Source: Capra hircus | Taxonomy: Eukaryota; Chordata; Mammalia; Artiodactyla; Bovidae | Assembly: GCF_001704415.2 (NCBI RefSeq) | Contig: NC_030824.1 | Coordinates: 38,931,022 to 38,995,021 of the forward strand | DNA length: 64,000 nt | Reading direction: 5' to 3' | Shown: piece after piece, positions 22,781-34,557 of the stretch | Position numbering within the stretch: position 1 is the stretch's first letter | Layout: every line of letters starts with the position of its first letter | Program-made: the position numbers and the translations under genes | Notes under the pieces: model-generated | What the model was told of the DNA's origin: nothing | The model's database searches: none | The model's input: only the letters and a program-made list of their open reading frames with translations

Positions 22781-24503
22781 CCTTATTCTTTTTCATTTAA
22801 TCACTCAACACACTTAAATCACCACCCCCCACCATGCACCAAAAACATTTTCCTACTGTTACTATTTTTTTTTTAAGCAAAGACATTATGTTCAATATCT
22901 TCCTTGACAAGTAGAATGTGTTCAGAATTTCAGGGCTCCTAAAAATAAATAATTTTGATTTTTTACTCTCCTAATACTTAGCTTTCCTATTAATTTATTT
23001 AATATGAAAAATAGTGGCAAATGTTTTTGCCGTGTTTGGAAAACTTCTTAAGAAAAAACTAAAATTTGTTTTGAGGAAGAATAATATTTTTTAATATAGT
23101 GAACAGTATCTGTGTCCAAGATTCTTAGTAGTGATTTCTCTAACTCATACTATTTCTAAAAGCTCAATAAATCTCTTTCTCATTTATTATTTAAGTACTT
23201 TTCTACTCTGACTTTATTCAAAGTTATTCCCTGAGAGATTGGAAACACAACTCATATTTCTCCATGAGATTTTCTTTCAAATCTTCCTTCCAGTATTAAG
23301 AATACTTTAGTTGCTTGGGCTAATTTTTGCATAAGCTCTTTAAATATTCCTATTCATAAGCAGAATGAAGAAATCCCAACATCACTGAATTTGGGACAGA
23401 AAAACAAGTTCTGTGTCATGGTTCTGGAAAGAATATCCAATTTCTCCCACCATCCATTCCTTTAATTCTAGATGGAGATTGGTCTATTCAGGCTACTTAG
23501 CAATTGTGAGTGATCAGGGCATAGTTACTTTGGGATCTGGAGTTCAGATAAGTATTCTTTCTCTGGGCAATCAGGATACTAGGTTCCAGATAAATAACCA
23601 CTTTAAAGTTAGTTGAGGAAAGCCAAGTAAGGTAAAAATGAAATGAAGGTGAAAGAAAATTGGGAATAAGTAAATTAGGGTATCACAAAATGTATTGGTG
23701 GGTGTTTGCCACACCTTTAGACATGGATGCGAGTTTTACAGTCTCCTATGGTATCTGCAAGGACAAACAGAAATAGGTCTTAACAAAATATATTCTTAAC
23801 AAGGAGAATATATTCTCACCAACTAATGAAGAATACATTAACTAGAGAATGGGCTAAAATATTCCTGACTCTCCCTTCTGGAAATAACTCCAGAGGGAGG
23901 CTTTCAGTAATTGCTTCTTCCTTGTTTGGACTCTCTTCCATCTTCTTACTGTCCCAAAGCATTATTCACTACCGCCTCAAGGATGCGACTCCATACTGGG
24001 GCCACATACTAATTCAAGTCTAGGATGACTCCACCATAGAAGGGAGATTTTAGCTTGTGGACATTGGCCAATGACAGCTTCCAGATAAGACACTGAAATT
24101 TAAAAAAAAAAAAAAAAAATTTCTCCACAATATAGTAAAAAGGGGGCTGGGGCTTTACCCATCTAATTAAGAGTGTGCAAGGACAAAGATGATAAATGTA
24201 ACCAAAAAAAACCTCTTTCTGCTTTATGTGCTTTTGTTTGTTTTAAAGGACTGCAAACAGGACAGATGCCAGTTTTATTCAAGTCATATAGCTCCTTTAA
24301 ATCTGAATATTGTAATTTATAAAAACACTAAAATATAATTATTTATGAACATGGAGCTAAGTATCATATATTTAAATATATGAAAGTAAATATTAAAAAT
24401 GGTGGAAAGAGTTGAAAGTAATTACTGAGGAAAGGGAATATTTATAAGGAAGTTGTGGGGCAAATGACTACCATTTTCAGATGCCTTTTGTTTTATTTCT
24501 TAG
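22781..24503. other. Stretch without recognised gene
   Basis: AT-rich DNA with a poly(A) tract at 24101-24118. The frames at 23413-23616 and 23826-24023 are short, on the plus strand, and match no family I know. Confidence 0.4.
24101..24118. repeat. Poly(A) tract
   Basis: A pure A run without a recognisable retroposon body upstream. Confidence 0.8.
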
Positions 24504-24722
24504 GATCTTCCCTGGTGGCTCAGATGGTAAAGCATCTGCCTACAATGCCTACCATGTGGGAGACCTGGGTTCAGTCCCTGGGTTGGGAAGATCTCCTGGA
24601 GAAGGAAATGGCAACTCACTCCAGTATTTTTGCCTGGAAAATCCCATGGATGGTGGAACCTGGTAGGCTACAGTCCACGGGGTCACAAAGAGTCGGACAC
24701 GACTGAGCGACTTCACTTTCTA
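24504..24722 (+). mobile_element. Bov-tA SINE
   Basis: A complete head (CTTCCCTGGTGGCTCAGATGG) and body, ending in a CTTTCACTTTC tail. A small insertion lies in the tRNA-related part near 24545. It forms an inverted pair with the next Bov-tA about 100 bp away. Confidence 0.93.
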
Positions 24723-24825
24723 CTTTCACTTTCTATCAAAAATATAAGTTTAAAACTTGTGAAGATTGAATATTTTTTCCTGTCTGTAATAAACATGTGG
24801 TTATGAACAGATTTATTCAACATGT

Positions 24826-25023
24826 GTGTGTTAGTTGGTCAGTCATGTCCAACTCTTTGTGATCCCATGGACTGTAGCCCAACAGGTTCCTCTGTCCATG
24901 GAATTCTCTAGGCAAGAATACTGGAGTGGGTAGCCATTTCTTCTGCAGGAGATCTTCCTGACCCAAGGATCAAACCCAGGTCTCCTGCATTACAGGCAGA
25001 TTCTTTACCATATGAGCCACCAA
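24826..25023 (-). mobile_element. Bov-tA SINE
   Basis: The reverse complement of Bov-tA, with tail at the left and a truncated head at the right (ATATGAGCCACC). CAACAT occurs at both borders and may be a short TSD. Confidence 0.9.
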
Positions 25024-25563
25024 CATAGTTCTTTCTTAAAACTTATTTTACAATGGAAATTCACCAATACTTGTAAAATTCTGAGGAAAATAATTATATG
25101 TGTAAATACACCATGAAAATGTCTATTGAATCAAAAGATGCACACAAACAAAAGGGAACACATCTTCTACTCATTTAGTGACTATTTCATGGAAAAGATA
25201 TCATTTAAGGTGGACCTTAAGCTGACTTTGAGAAAAATTTCAACATGTTAAACAAAGAGAAGGCACTGGTAGAAACAGAAGCTGGATAATAAAAAACTCA
25301 AGATGGGAACTGGGCTTAGATGATTTTTGTATTCCAGAATTTGTATCATGAATTATTGTATGATAAGATTAAGACTGTGGTTAATTGTTGAATTAACACT
25401 GTGTTGTTTCTCGAAAATTGGGCTATAGTGCATTCTCATATGATTAACTCACTGTAGCATTACAAAAATCCTGATAGATACACAGCATAGGTAAAAGTGT
25501 CATCTCATTATATGAACTAATTTAAGAACAACACTGCAGGTTCCCTTTGTTAATTCAGTCCAG
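25024..25563. other. No gene recognised
   Basis: AT-rich DNA. The part at 25180-25330 has a faint L2-like character but is too diverged to assign. Confidence 0.35.
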
Positions 25564-25575
25564 AAGGTTCAGATA

Positions 25576-25768
25576 GTGAAAGTGAAAGTTGCTCAGTCAT
25601 GTCTGACTCTGTTACCCCGAGGACTATACAGCCCATAGAATTCTCCAGGCCAGAATACTGTAGTGGTTAGCCATTCTCTGCTCCAGGGGATCTTCCCAAC
25701 CCTGGGATCGAATCCAAGTCTTCCACATTTCAGGCAGAATTTTACCAGCTGAACCACCAGGGAAGCCC
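25576..25768 (-). mobile_element. Bov-tA SINE with TSD
   Basis: A minus-oriented Bov-tA flanked by the perfect 12-bp repeat AAGGTTCAGATA at 25564-25575 and 25769-25780. Confidence 0.95.
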
Positions 25769-25780
25769 AAGGTTCAGATA

Positions 25781-27877
25781 AATTGCACAATGAAAGTGTT
25801 AGTCTATAGACTTGAGAAGAACTTCTGGCTTTATCCCTGGTGCTAATCTACCCAGCCTTCTCCAAAGCTGAAGAAGTTATCTCATTCAGAATTAGTTGTG
25901 TTAATAAATATGCTAAAATAATATAACTGATCTTGCATTCAAGTTTGGTGGATCCAAATTTTGGGTAGAATGCAGTAACTAAATATCATAGTCCAAATGA
26001 TAAATTCCAACTTGTTCAGAATGACAAAGATATTTTAGAGCTTGAATAAAAGTAACTGAAAGGGTTACCTTAATAAGATGCTTAGTTGAGAGATCTATTC
26101 TGGTGGCAAATTCACTATTCATTAGAAGGAACTGATTATTTTTATAGAGGAAGATATATATCAGTTAAGTAAAGAGCATAATAGTCTATATTTATCATGA
26201 TCTGGACAGAAAAAGTCAAATTGTTTTAAAGGAGATACACAGTGATTAGCTCCCTCAGAAAGAAAAAAGTTGAAGGTGAATTTATTGATTTTGATGAGCT
26301 CATATATCAAGCACTTTTAAGTTGATATTGTGAAGGACCAAATGCACTGGAAATTTAAAGAGATAATTTAGTTCAGGCTAATACAATAGAGAGAAATTTG
26401 ATTAATGAAGAATAAGCATCTCAAAGAAAAGGAAGAAGCAACAAACAAGGGATCATCAGCTTACTTTACAGAATCTTGGAGATTATTCAAGATGACATAC
26501 TGAAAACACAAAATTATTTAAATAAATAAATTTAAATTGAATAATCATTAAATTTTATTTAACACAAATTTATATGTTTAGTAATCTTAAGTATTTAATC
26601 AAATTTATGCTAGCTTATTCAATTAGTTTAGGAAGAACATACCCATAAAAAATAAAAATCTATATTTATATTACACTATTTCATATTATGTCAGAGTATA
26701 CAGCTATGTCTATTAAACCAGAAATATTATACTAATTTTGTTTGCCAAGTTGTATCTGTTATGCAAATGTGAATTTTTATAATCTTTCTGAGTAGATTCT
26801 TTGAGTATATTTTTTTAGCACATTGAAAATATTAGAAGTCAAATTTTCTCATTTTCTGTTTTTTAAAGGATATTCGATTTATGTAAGCACTTCTTTGTCT
26901 CTAAGGCACTCAGAAGAGATCTCCTTTAAGAAATTTCATAATCTACCAATGTTCAGGTACCCAAAGGGTACAACGCAGACCAGGTTACTGGAAAAAAAAA
27001 AAACAGACCAAATATATGCAGTTCTACCTGGTATCTTTGGGTACCTGTGCTTGCTCTATTTTGAGAAGACTGCTGTACACAAATAAAGATGTATCTCATT
27101 CACAGGCCTGTCCATATTCCCACTTTTCCCCCCAAGTTAATTCTGGAAATGGAGATTTGTCTATGTGCAAAGAAAGGAACTTCTAGGATTTGAACAGTGT
27201 TATTAAGAATACCCATAAAATAATTGGGCATTTGCATAATTTTCCATTTACTGTAGATCTTACATTTCTAAATCAAAGAGGAACCAGTTGGGGAAAGACA
27301 GGTTCCCATACATTTTCATATAGGCTTGGTACAAGCATTATGGGATAGCATATGTAATCTCTTTTGGTATAGCATAATGTATTAATAACTAGTCAATATA
27401 AATAACTGAAATTGCTTTATTCACTTGTATCAGCTTAGCTGTCAGTCTAATTCTTTTCCATATTATGAAAGTTGATTGATTGTTGGTCCTAATTTTCTTT
27501 ATGTACATGAATGTGTATTTATTTATTTTGTCTTGGTTGTTAGTTTGATAGCAATTTAGAAAAGAGAGCCAATGGATGCTGGCCAGATGCCATTTTACAC
27601 TTGAATTTTAGGGCATCAGGTTTTAAAGCCCAGAGTACTGCTGCCAAAATGTTTTTCCAAATTTTCCCCAACCACATACTATGTTAAATGGACTGATATT
27701 GTTGTTGTTTCATTGTCTGTTTTTGCTAATTTTATCTGTGGAAATGGTTATTTATCTTTAAATTTTTCATACATGTATGTGACTAGACTAATGGAAACAG
27801 ACACTGTAACAGTATTGAAACAATCAGCATTTATACTATTAAAAAGTATACTATATAATGATAATTAGTATCTACAG
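25781..27877. other. Two-kilobase stretch without recognised gene
   Basis: AT-rich, single-copy-looking DNA. It contains a nested inverted repeat at 26954-27047, listed separately. The plus-strand frame at 26823-27086 runs through that structure and a poly(A) tract and has no family signature. Confidence 0.45.
26954..27047. repeat. Nested inverted repeat (hairpin-capable)
   Basis: CAGGTACCCAAAG at 26954-26966 is perfectly complementary to CTTTGGGTACCTG at 27035-27047. Inside it, ACCAGGT at 26979-26985 pairs with ACCTGGT at 27026-27032. The central loop holds a 12-A run at 26992-27003. The origin is unknown to me. Confidence 0.7.
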
Positions 27878-27887
27878 TATAAGGAAT

Positions 27888-28099
27888 GGGGCTTCCCCGG
27901 CAGCTCAGACAGTGAAGAATCTGCCTGCAATGCAGGAGACCTGGGTTTGATCCCTGGGTTGGGAAGATCCCCTGGAGAAGGGAAAGGCTACCCACTTTAG
28001 TATTCTTGCCCAGATAATTTCATGGACAGAGGAGCCTGGCAGGCTATGGTCCATGAGGTCTCAAAGAGTCAGACAAGACTGAGTGACTAACACACATGC
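27888..28099 (+). mobile_element. Bov-tA SINE with TSD
   Basis: A sense Bov-tA with an intact tRNA-related head (GGCTTCCCCGGCAGCTCAGAC). Perfect 10-bp repeats TATAAGGAAT at 27878-27887 and 28100-28109 bracket it. Confidence 0.95.
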
Positions 28100-28239
28100 T
28101 ATAAGGAATAGTAACTTGATGACATAAAAGGACACAGTTTTTGAGAATTTCTTAGAGGGAATATGCTTGGACATTTAGTTCAAAGTTGTTTGTAATGTGT
28201 TACATGAAGCCCATAAATGAAACACAAGGAGAGATTAGA

Positions 28240-28620
28240 GGAGGTAGAAATATACTTTGGGTGGTTACAGAAGACTTCATAGAGAGATAATGTCAGAATA
28301 AAGAACTGGAGGAATGATAGGATAGTAAAATGAGTTGTGAGGGGCATACCAAAGGGAAAAATTGGTGTGATCAACATTCCAGAGTTGGGGGTAGTACACG
28401 ACATTCTTATGTCTTTGGCATACTGGGTTTATGTATAGGAGATACAGATGATGCTTATAAATGCAAATAGTGTTTCAGGAGCGGATCATTTGTATTGGGC
28501 AAATACTAGGAAATAAATCTGGAAACAAAGATATTGGGCAGATTTTGAAAGATACTTAATGAGTTAGCCAATATGCCTTGTAAAGTGTTCAATCAATCTG
28601 TATAATCAAAGCTTTAAAAA
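28240..28620 (-). mobile_element. Possible L2 remnant
   Basis: The plus strand carries a diverged series like reverse-complement L2: 'agaagacttcatagagagataatgtcag' followed by a 'gggcagattttgaaagatacttaatgagtt' block. No coding remains. The assignment is weak. Confidence 0.35.
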
Positions 28621-28716
28621 TGTAATTGTGAAATAAGCATAAAGAGTCAGTTACTTGAGGCCAAATGGGAGTAAAGAGGCTATTGGAAGGATATTCTCGT
28701 ACAAAGGTGTACGTGT

Positions 28717-31050
28717 TTTTATTTTTATTTTTATTTTTCTTTAATTTAATTTTTTTTAATTTTTAAAATATTTTTATTTTTACTTTATTTTACTTTACAA
28801 TACTGTATTGGTTTTGCCATACATTGACATGAATCCACCACGGGTGTATACAAGCTCCCAATCCTGAATCCCCCTCCTACCTCCCACCCCGAATCATCTC
28901 TCTGGATCATCCCCATGCACCAGCCCCAAGCATCCTGTATCCTGTATCGAACATAGACTGGCACTTCGTTTCTTACATGATAGCATACATGTTTCAAAGC
29001 CATTCTCTCAAATCATCCTACCCTCTCCCTCTCCCTCAGAGTCCAAAAGTCCGTTCTATACATCTGTGTCTCTTTTGCTGTCTCGCATACAGGGTCATCA
29101 TTACCATCTTTCTAAATTCTGTATATATGTGTTAGTATACTGTATCGGTGTTTTTCTTTCTGGCTTACTTCTGTATAATCGGCTCCAGTTTCATCCATCT
29201 CATTAGAACTGATTCAAATGTATTCTTTTTAATGGCTGAGTAATACTCCATTGTGTATATGTACCTCAGCTTTCTTATCCATTCATCTGCTGATGGACAT
29301 CTAGGTTGTTTCCATGTCCTGGCTATTATAAACAGTGCTGCAATGGACATTGGGGTACATGTGTCTCTTTCAATTCTGGTTTCCTCGGTGTGTATGCCCA
29401 GCAGTGGGATTGCTGGGTCATAAGGCAGCTCTATTTGGAATTTTTTAAGGAATCTCCACACTGTTCTCCATAGTGGCTGTACTAGTTTGCATTCCCACCA
29501 ACAGTGTAAGAGGGTTCTCTTTTCTCCACATCCTCTCCAGCATTTATTGCTTGTAGACTTTTGGATCGCAGTCATTCTGACTGGTGTGAAATGGTACCTC
29601 ATTGTGGTTTTGATTTGCATTTCTCTGATAATGAGTGATGTTGAGCATCTTTTCATGTGTTTGTTAGCCATCTGTATGTCTTCTTTGGAGAAATGCCTAT
29701 TTAGTTCTTTGGCCCATTTTTTGATTGGGTCATTTATTTTTCTGGAGTTGAGCTGCATAAGTTGCTTGTATATTTTTGAGATTAGTGGTTTGTCAGTTGC
29801 TTCATTTGCTATTGTTTTCTCCCATTCAGAAGGCTGTCTTTTCACCTTACTTATAGTTTCCTTTGTTGTGCAGAAGCTTTTAATTTTAATTAGGTCCCAT
29901 TTGTTTATTTTTGCTTTTATTTCCAGTATTCTGGGAGGTGGATTACAGAGGATCCTGCTGTGATTTATGTCGGAGAGTGTTTTGCCTATGTTCTCCTCTA
30001 GGAATTTTATAGTTTCTGGTCTTACATTTAGATCTTTAATCCATTTTGAGTTTATTTTTGTGTGTGATGTTAGAAAGTGATCTAGTTTCATTCTTTTACA
30101 AGTGGTTGACCAGTTTTCCCAGCACCACTTGTTAAAGAGATTGTCTTTACTCCATTGTATATTCTTGCCTCCTTTGTCAAAGATAAGGTGTCCATATGTG
30201 TGTGGATTTATCTCTGGGCTTTCTATTTTGTTCCATTGATCTATATTTCTGTCTTTATGCCAGCACCATACTGTCTTGATGACTGTGGCTTTGTAGTAGA
30301 GCCTGAAGTCAGGCAAGTTGATTCCTCCAGTTCCATTCTTCTTTCTCAAGATTACTTTGGCTATTCCAGGTTTTTTGTATTTCTATACAAATCTTAAAAT
30401 TATTTGTTCTAGTTCTGTGAAAAATACCATTGGTAGCTTGATAGGGATTGCATTGAATCTGTAGATTGCTTTGGGTAGTATACTCATTTTCACTATATTG
30501 ATTCTTTCAATCCATGAACATGGTATATTTCTCCATCTATTAGTGTCCTCTTTGATTTCTTTCATCAGTTTTATAATTTTCTATATGTAGGTCTTTAGTT
30601 TCTTTAGGTAGGTATATTCCTAAGTATTTTATTCTTTTTATTGCAATGGTGAATGGAATAGGTTCCTTAATTTCTTTTTCTACTTTCTCATTATTAGTGT
30701 ATAGAAATGAAAGGGATTTCTAGCATTGATTTTATATCCTGCAACTTTACTATATTCATTGATTAGCTCTAGTAATTTTCTGGTGGAGTCTTTAGGATTT
30801 TCTATGTAGAGGATCATGTCATCTGCAAACAGTGAGAGTTTTACTTCTTTTCCAATTTGGATTCCTTTTATTTCTTTTTCTGCTCTGATTGCTGTGGCCA
30901 AAACTTCCAGAACTATGTTGAATAGTAGCGGTGAAAGTGGGCACCCTTGTCTTGTTCCTGACTTTAGGGGAAATGCTTTCAATTTTTCACCGTTGAGGAT
31001 AATGTTTGCTGTGGGTTTGTCATATATAGCTTTTATTATGTTGAGGTATG
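28717..31050 (-). mobile_element. Ruminant L1, 2.3 kb, 5'-truncated
   Basis: A T-rich tail at 28717-28790 is followed by 3' UTR and the 3' part of ORF2 on the minus strand, truncated at about 31050 in the RT domain. It covers the same L1 interval as 15.88-18.19 kb, so the two are direct repeats of about 2.3 kb. No convincing TSD was found, which may mean target-site loss on insertion. Confidence 0.93.
29165..31040 (-). pseudogene. L1 ORF2 remnant with long intact C-terminal frame
   Basis: In coding order: an RT segment at 30680-30982 starting at KAFPLKSGTRQGCPLSPLL with the catalytic FADDM (near 30825), a piece at 30383-30565, and an uninterrupted 394-residue C-terminal segment at 29165-30349. 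The last holds the Cys-rich motif WRGCGEKRTLLHCWW and the end motif MEYYSAIKK. Small frameshifts separate the three. The length of the last segment suggests a fairly recent insertion. The 5' half of ORF2 and all of ORF1 are absent. Confidence 0.88.
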
Positions 31051-31448
31051 TAAAGCACCCAAGTTAAGATAACTGGAGTGGGAAGAAAAAGATAAATACA
31101 AGAGTTATTTTCAAGTAAAAAGCAACATGATATGGAGAATGAGTAGTTGAAGCAAAATATAATAGTGGGCAATTATAATTCTAAGGCTTCAAATCTAGAT
31201 ATATTGAAATGTGGTGGTACCAATGGCAAAATAAGCTCAAGAAGTTTATGTGAAAAACTGATTTGCATTTTATGAATAATTAATTCCTGTATTATTGTGA
31301 TTTGGAAAGAATTTAATTTGCTAAATTAAGAAATTTTCAATGAAACTATCCAATTTTTGATAAGCAAATGTGAACATTATTATAAATGTTCCTTTACCTA
31401 TGTTTGGAAAGAAACATATAGGGATGATGATGTAACATTTAAATATGT
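31051..31448. other. No gene recognised
   Basis: AT-rich DNA between two L1 fragments. Nothing recognised. Confidence 0.4.
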
Positions 31449-31454
31449 CATTTG

Positions 31455-32224
31455 CTTGCTGGAGAGGGTGTGTAGGAAAGTGAACTCTCTTACACTGTTG
31501 GTAAGAATGGAAATTTGGCGCAACCACTATGGAAAACAGTATGGAGGTTCCTCCAAAAACTAAAGTTGCCAAATGATCCAGCAATTCCACTCCTGGGAAT
31601 ATACCCAGACAAAATTAAGATATATAGACTCCTGCGTTCATAGAAGCACTATTTACATTAGCCAAGACATGGAAACAACCTAAATGTCCATTGACAGGTA
31701 AATAAATAAAGAAGATGTGTTATTATATATACACAAAAACATCACTCAGCCATAAAAAAAAGAGTGAAATAATGCCATTTTCAGCTACATGGATAGATCT
31801 AGAGGTTTCACACTAAGCAAAGTAAGTCAGAATGAGAGACAAATACCATATGATATCACTTTGATATGAGATCTAAAATATGACACAAATGAACATATCT
31901 GTAAAACAGAAACAGACTTACAGACACAGAGATTAGATTTGTGGTTTCCAAGGGGGAGGAGGATGGGAGAGGGAATGATTGGGAGTTTGGGATTAGCAGA
32001 TAACAAACTATTACATCTAGAATGGATAAAAAGCAAGGTTCTACTGTATAGCACAGAGAACTATATTCAATATCTTGTGATAAACCATAATGGAAAAGAA
32101 CATATATGCATGTATATATATAACTGAATCACCTTGCTGTACAGTGGAACTTAACACAACAGTGTAAATCAACTACACTGCATACATCTTTTTAAAGTTA
32201 CATTTCTAAAAAAAAAAAAAAAAA
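31455..32224 (+). mobile_element. Older L1 3' end with poly(A) tail
   Basis: The end of ORF2 and the 3' UTR of an older L1 in sense orientation. The translation near 31565-31620 (LPNDPAIPLLGI) is the conserved ORF2 C-terminal motif. It ends in a poly(A) run at 32206-32224. CATTTGCT at 31449-31456 and 32230-32237 is a probable short TSD. Confidence 0.8.
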
Positions 32225-32237
32225 GCTGGCATTTGCT

Positions 32238-33020
32238 AACCATCAGGAGGTATGTTTTAAATATCTTACAATTTTGCCTTTTACTTCAGTAAAGCTGAAA
32301 ATTTTTAAAAATAAAGTCACTTGTTAAATGACTTAGTTGTGGGCATGGATATTTATTCATTATGAAATATATATTTTTAATATTCAGTTCTATTGGCAAT
32401 CACAATTATGTGAGGTGGAATGGAATTTTATTCAAGATAGAATAATTTCTCATTCTTAGGTCCCAAGAAATGTTAGGAGCTATATTCCATGTTAATTATT
32501 TCAGTGAGAAAAGTAAAAATAAATGGGCCACCCTTTTGACACTATGTTTTATTATAGTAAGTAGAATTATATGTAACATTTCCCAGTTTTTTTTTCTTCT
32601 TTGACTTTTCCATCTGTTATTTTTTATGCTTCACACCTGCTGAGTTCCTGAAAACTAGAGAAATCAACTTTTTTTTGGAAAAGATCTATATTTATGCGTT
32701 GCTTTGTTCTGAAACTAATAAAATTTGAAAATGCTACTTAAGATTGTGTGGTCTCTTGTGGAAAATAGGAATTATCTCAATAAAGTGAACTAAATTACCT
32801 ATCTTGACTGGAATAAAGTAATATTTTGATATGACTATTAGCACGTATATATTAGTTGATTTACTTTGTAATTTTTGTTATGCATAACAAGAGCAAAATA
32901 TATATTCACCTTTATAAATTACACCTAATTTTTTGATATAAGAATACTGTATTAAGCTTTACTGTTCAACTGTGGAGAACTGTTTCTATAAGTTCTGGGA
33001 GCCTCTAGCAAATTATGGAA
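32238..33020. other. No gene recognised
   Basis: AT-rich DNA without recognised repeat, exon or RNA gene. Confidence 0.4.
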
Positions 33021-33021
33021 C

Positions 33022-33200
33022 CCAAGGAGGGGGACTTGGCAACCTCTGCTTTAGAGTCAGTCAATCAAACATACAGGTAACAATCTAGACTTGCAACTGG
33101 TGTCTAAAGTCCAAGGAGGGGGTCATGGGAAACTGCAATCTATAGCCAGTTAGACAGAAGCACAGAGGACAACCTGGACTTGCAACTGACATCTGAAGCT
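33022..33200. repeat. Imperfect tandem duplication, unit about 90 bp
   Basis: Two adjacent units, 33022-33110 and 33111-33200, both begin CCAAGGAGGGGG and both contain an 'aac-ctggacttgcaactg' type segment 70 bp further on. The neighbouring sequence CTTGTGGGACTGAACCCTTAACC (33218-33240) looks LTR-derived, but I could not assign a family. Confidence 0.7.
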
Positions 33201-33254
33201 GGGAGGAGGGTGCTCAGTCTTGTGGGACTGAACCCTTAACCAGTGAAATCTGGC

Positions 33255-33345
33255 CCACCTCTTAATACCATCACATGGGACACGAGGATTTCTACATATG
33301 GATGTGGGTAAGGGACATTCAGACCACAGCACATGATAATACCTG
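33255..33345 (-). mobile_element. MaLR (MLT1-like) LTR fragment
   Basis: The plus strand contains 'ttaataccatcacatggg' and 'cattcagaccacagcac', the reverse complement of the 5' part of a mammalian MaLR LTR. It is old and short. Confidence 0.45.
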
Positions 33346-33394
33346 AACTCAGCATCAAGGTATATGCAGTCATATAAAATGTATCCACAACAAG

Positions 33395-33550
33395 AGGGAA
33401 CACAAAGGATTGCTGGAAACGTGAGAAGCTGAAAGAAGATATGGAACAGATTGGTCCTTAGAGCCTGCAGAGAGCACAGTCCTGCCAGCACCTTAATTTT
33501 GAACTCCTAGCCTCCAGAACTGTGAGAGAATAAATTTCTGTTAAGACACA
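33395..33550 (+). mobile_element. MaLR (MLT1-like) LTR 3' fragment
   Basis: Contains CCTCCAGAACTGTGAGAGAA and TAAATTTCTGTT at 33511-33542, the conserved 3' end of MLT1-type LTRs, preceded by a compatible body. A (AC)n microsatellite has expanded at its end. Confidence 0.55.
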
Positions 33551-33562
33551 CACACACACACA
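33545..33562. repeat. (AC)9 microsatellite
   Basis: A short pure AC run at the end of the MaLR fragment. Confidence 0.9.
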
Positions 33563-34557
33563 AATACACACAACAATCCAGTTCCTTGTTCTCTATGCTT
33601 CAATTATGTTGAATGTCTCTGATATACAAAATCATTCTATTAATCAAGCTATCATTAAACTCCTCATATTATCAAACTCCTCCTTTCTGCCTCAGTGTTC
33701 ATAGTGTTCATAATGCCATTTAACATGGGTCTCAAGTTAAATTTTAAAACTAAAAACATGGAGAAAAATAAAAGGAAAACACATATGAATAGTTTCTAAG
33801 AAGCCAAGAATACAGAAGAAAACTGTAAGATTGCCAACATTGTCAGATGCTACAGAAAGACCACATAGGAAGATGGTTAAAATAGACTAGGTTAGTATCT
33901 TAGGAAATCTTCATTGTTTCTCTTTTCCAAAGTAGCATATTATCTCTAAAATAATATTCTACAAGCTATATGAATATTGGCATGAGAATGCAGTGTGATT
34001 AGTGATGACTAGGAACTGAATATTTTAAGAGACCATCTTTTAAAGAGTATCTTTGGGGCAGAAAAAAAGACAAGTGGATTAAGAAATATAATTTAGTGAC
34101 AGTGTAGTGACGAATATTTGAGATGAAAGATATCTTTTAAGCAAGATCTTGGAGGACTTTGGAAAGGATGTAAAGTTCACAAGTAGAGGGTAAATCTAGC
34201 AGGAAAATTAAAGATGTATGATGGCACAATAGGGTAGGAACACAGCAGAAAGAGGAGCGTCCTAGTAAACACATCTGATGGGATCAATTTCCTCTGTAAA
34301 GAAGCAGCTCATCATTCCAGCTTTATAGACAGAAGATCAAATCCAATATAGTTTTTCTAGTCAGCATTTCACGCCCAATATAAATGTATTTGCTGTTAAA
34401 GTCATGAGTGCCAATTTTAAGAAGAGCTGTAAACACCATCTGTACTTCTTAATCCTCAAATTCCTTCAGTGTCACAAAAGATATATTTCAGATTTATTCT
34501 GGCAGTAAATAGCATAAAGGAAATAAGTAGGTGATGGAATTGACAAATCTTGTTTCC
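33563..34557. other. No gene recognised
   Basis: AT-rich DNA. No mobile element or exon recognised with confidence. Confidence 0.4.

Noticed and set aside
26823..27086. An 87-residue open frame
   Set aside because: It runs through an inverted repeat and a poly(A) tract (giving a Lys run), resembles no known protein and has no exon context.
29165..30349. A 394-residue open frame on the minus strand that might be called a gene
   Set aside because: It is the C-terminal part of L1 ORF2 inside a 5'-truncated L1, with further ORF2 pieces upstream in other frames.
28690..31080. A TSD for the second ruminant L1
   Set aside because: The flanks AAAGGTGTACGTG and AAAGCACCCAAG share only the first four bases, so I did not call a duplication.
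33150..33491. A 113-residue open frame on the minus strand
   Set aside because: It crosses the tandem duplication and two old MaLR fragments, so the frame is accidental.
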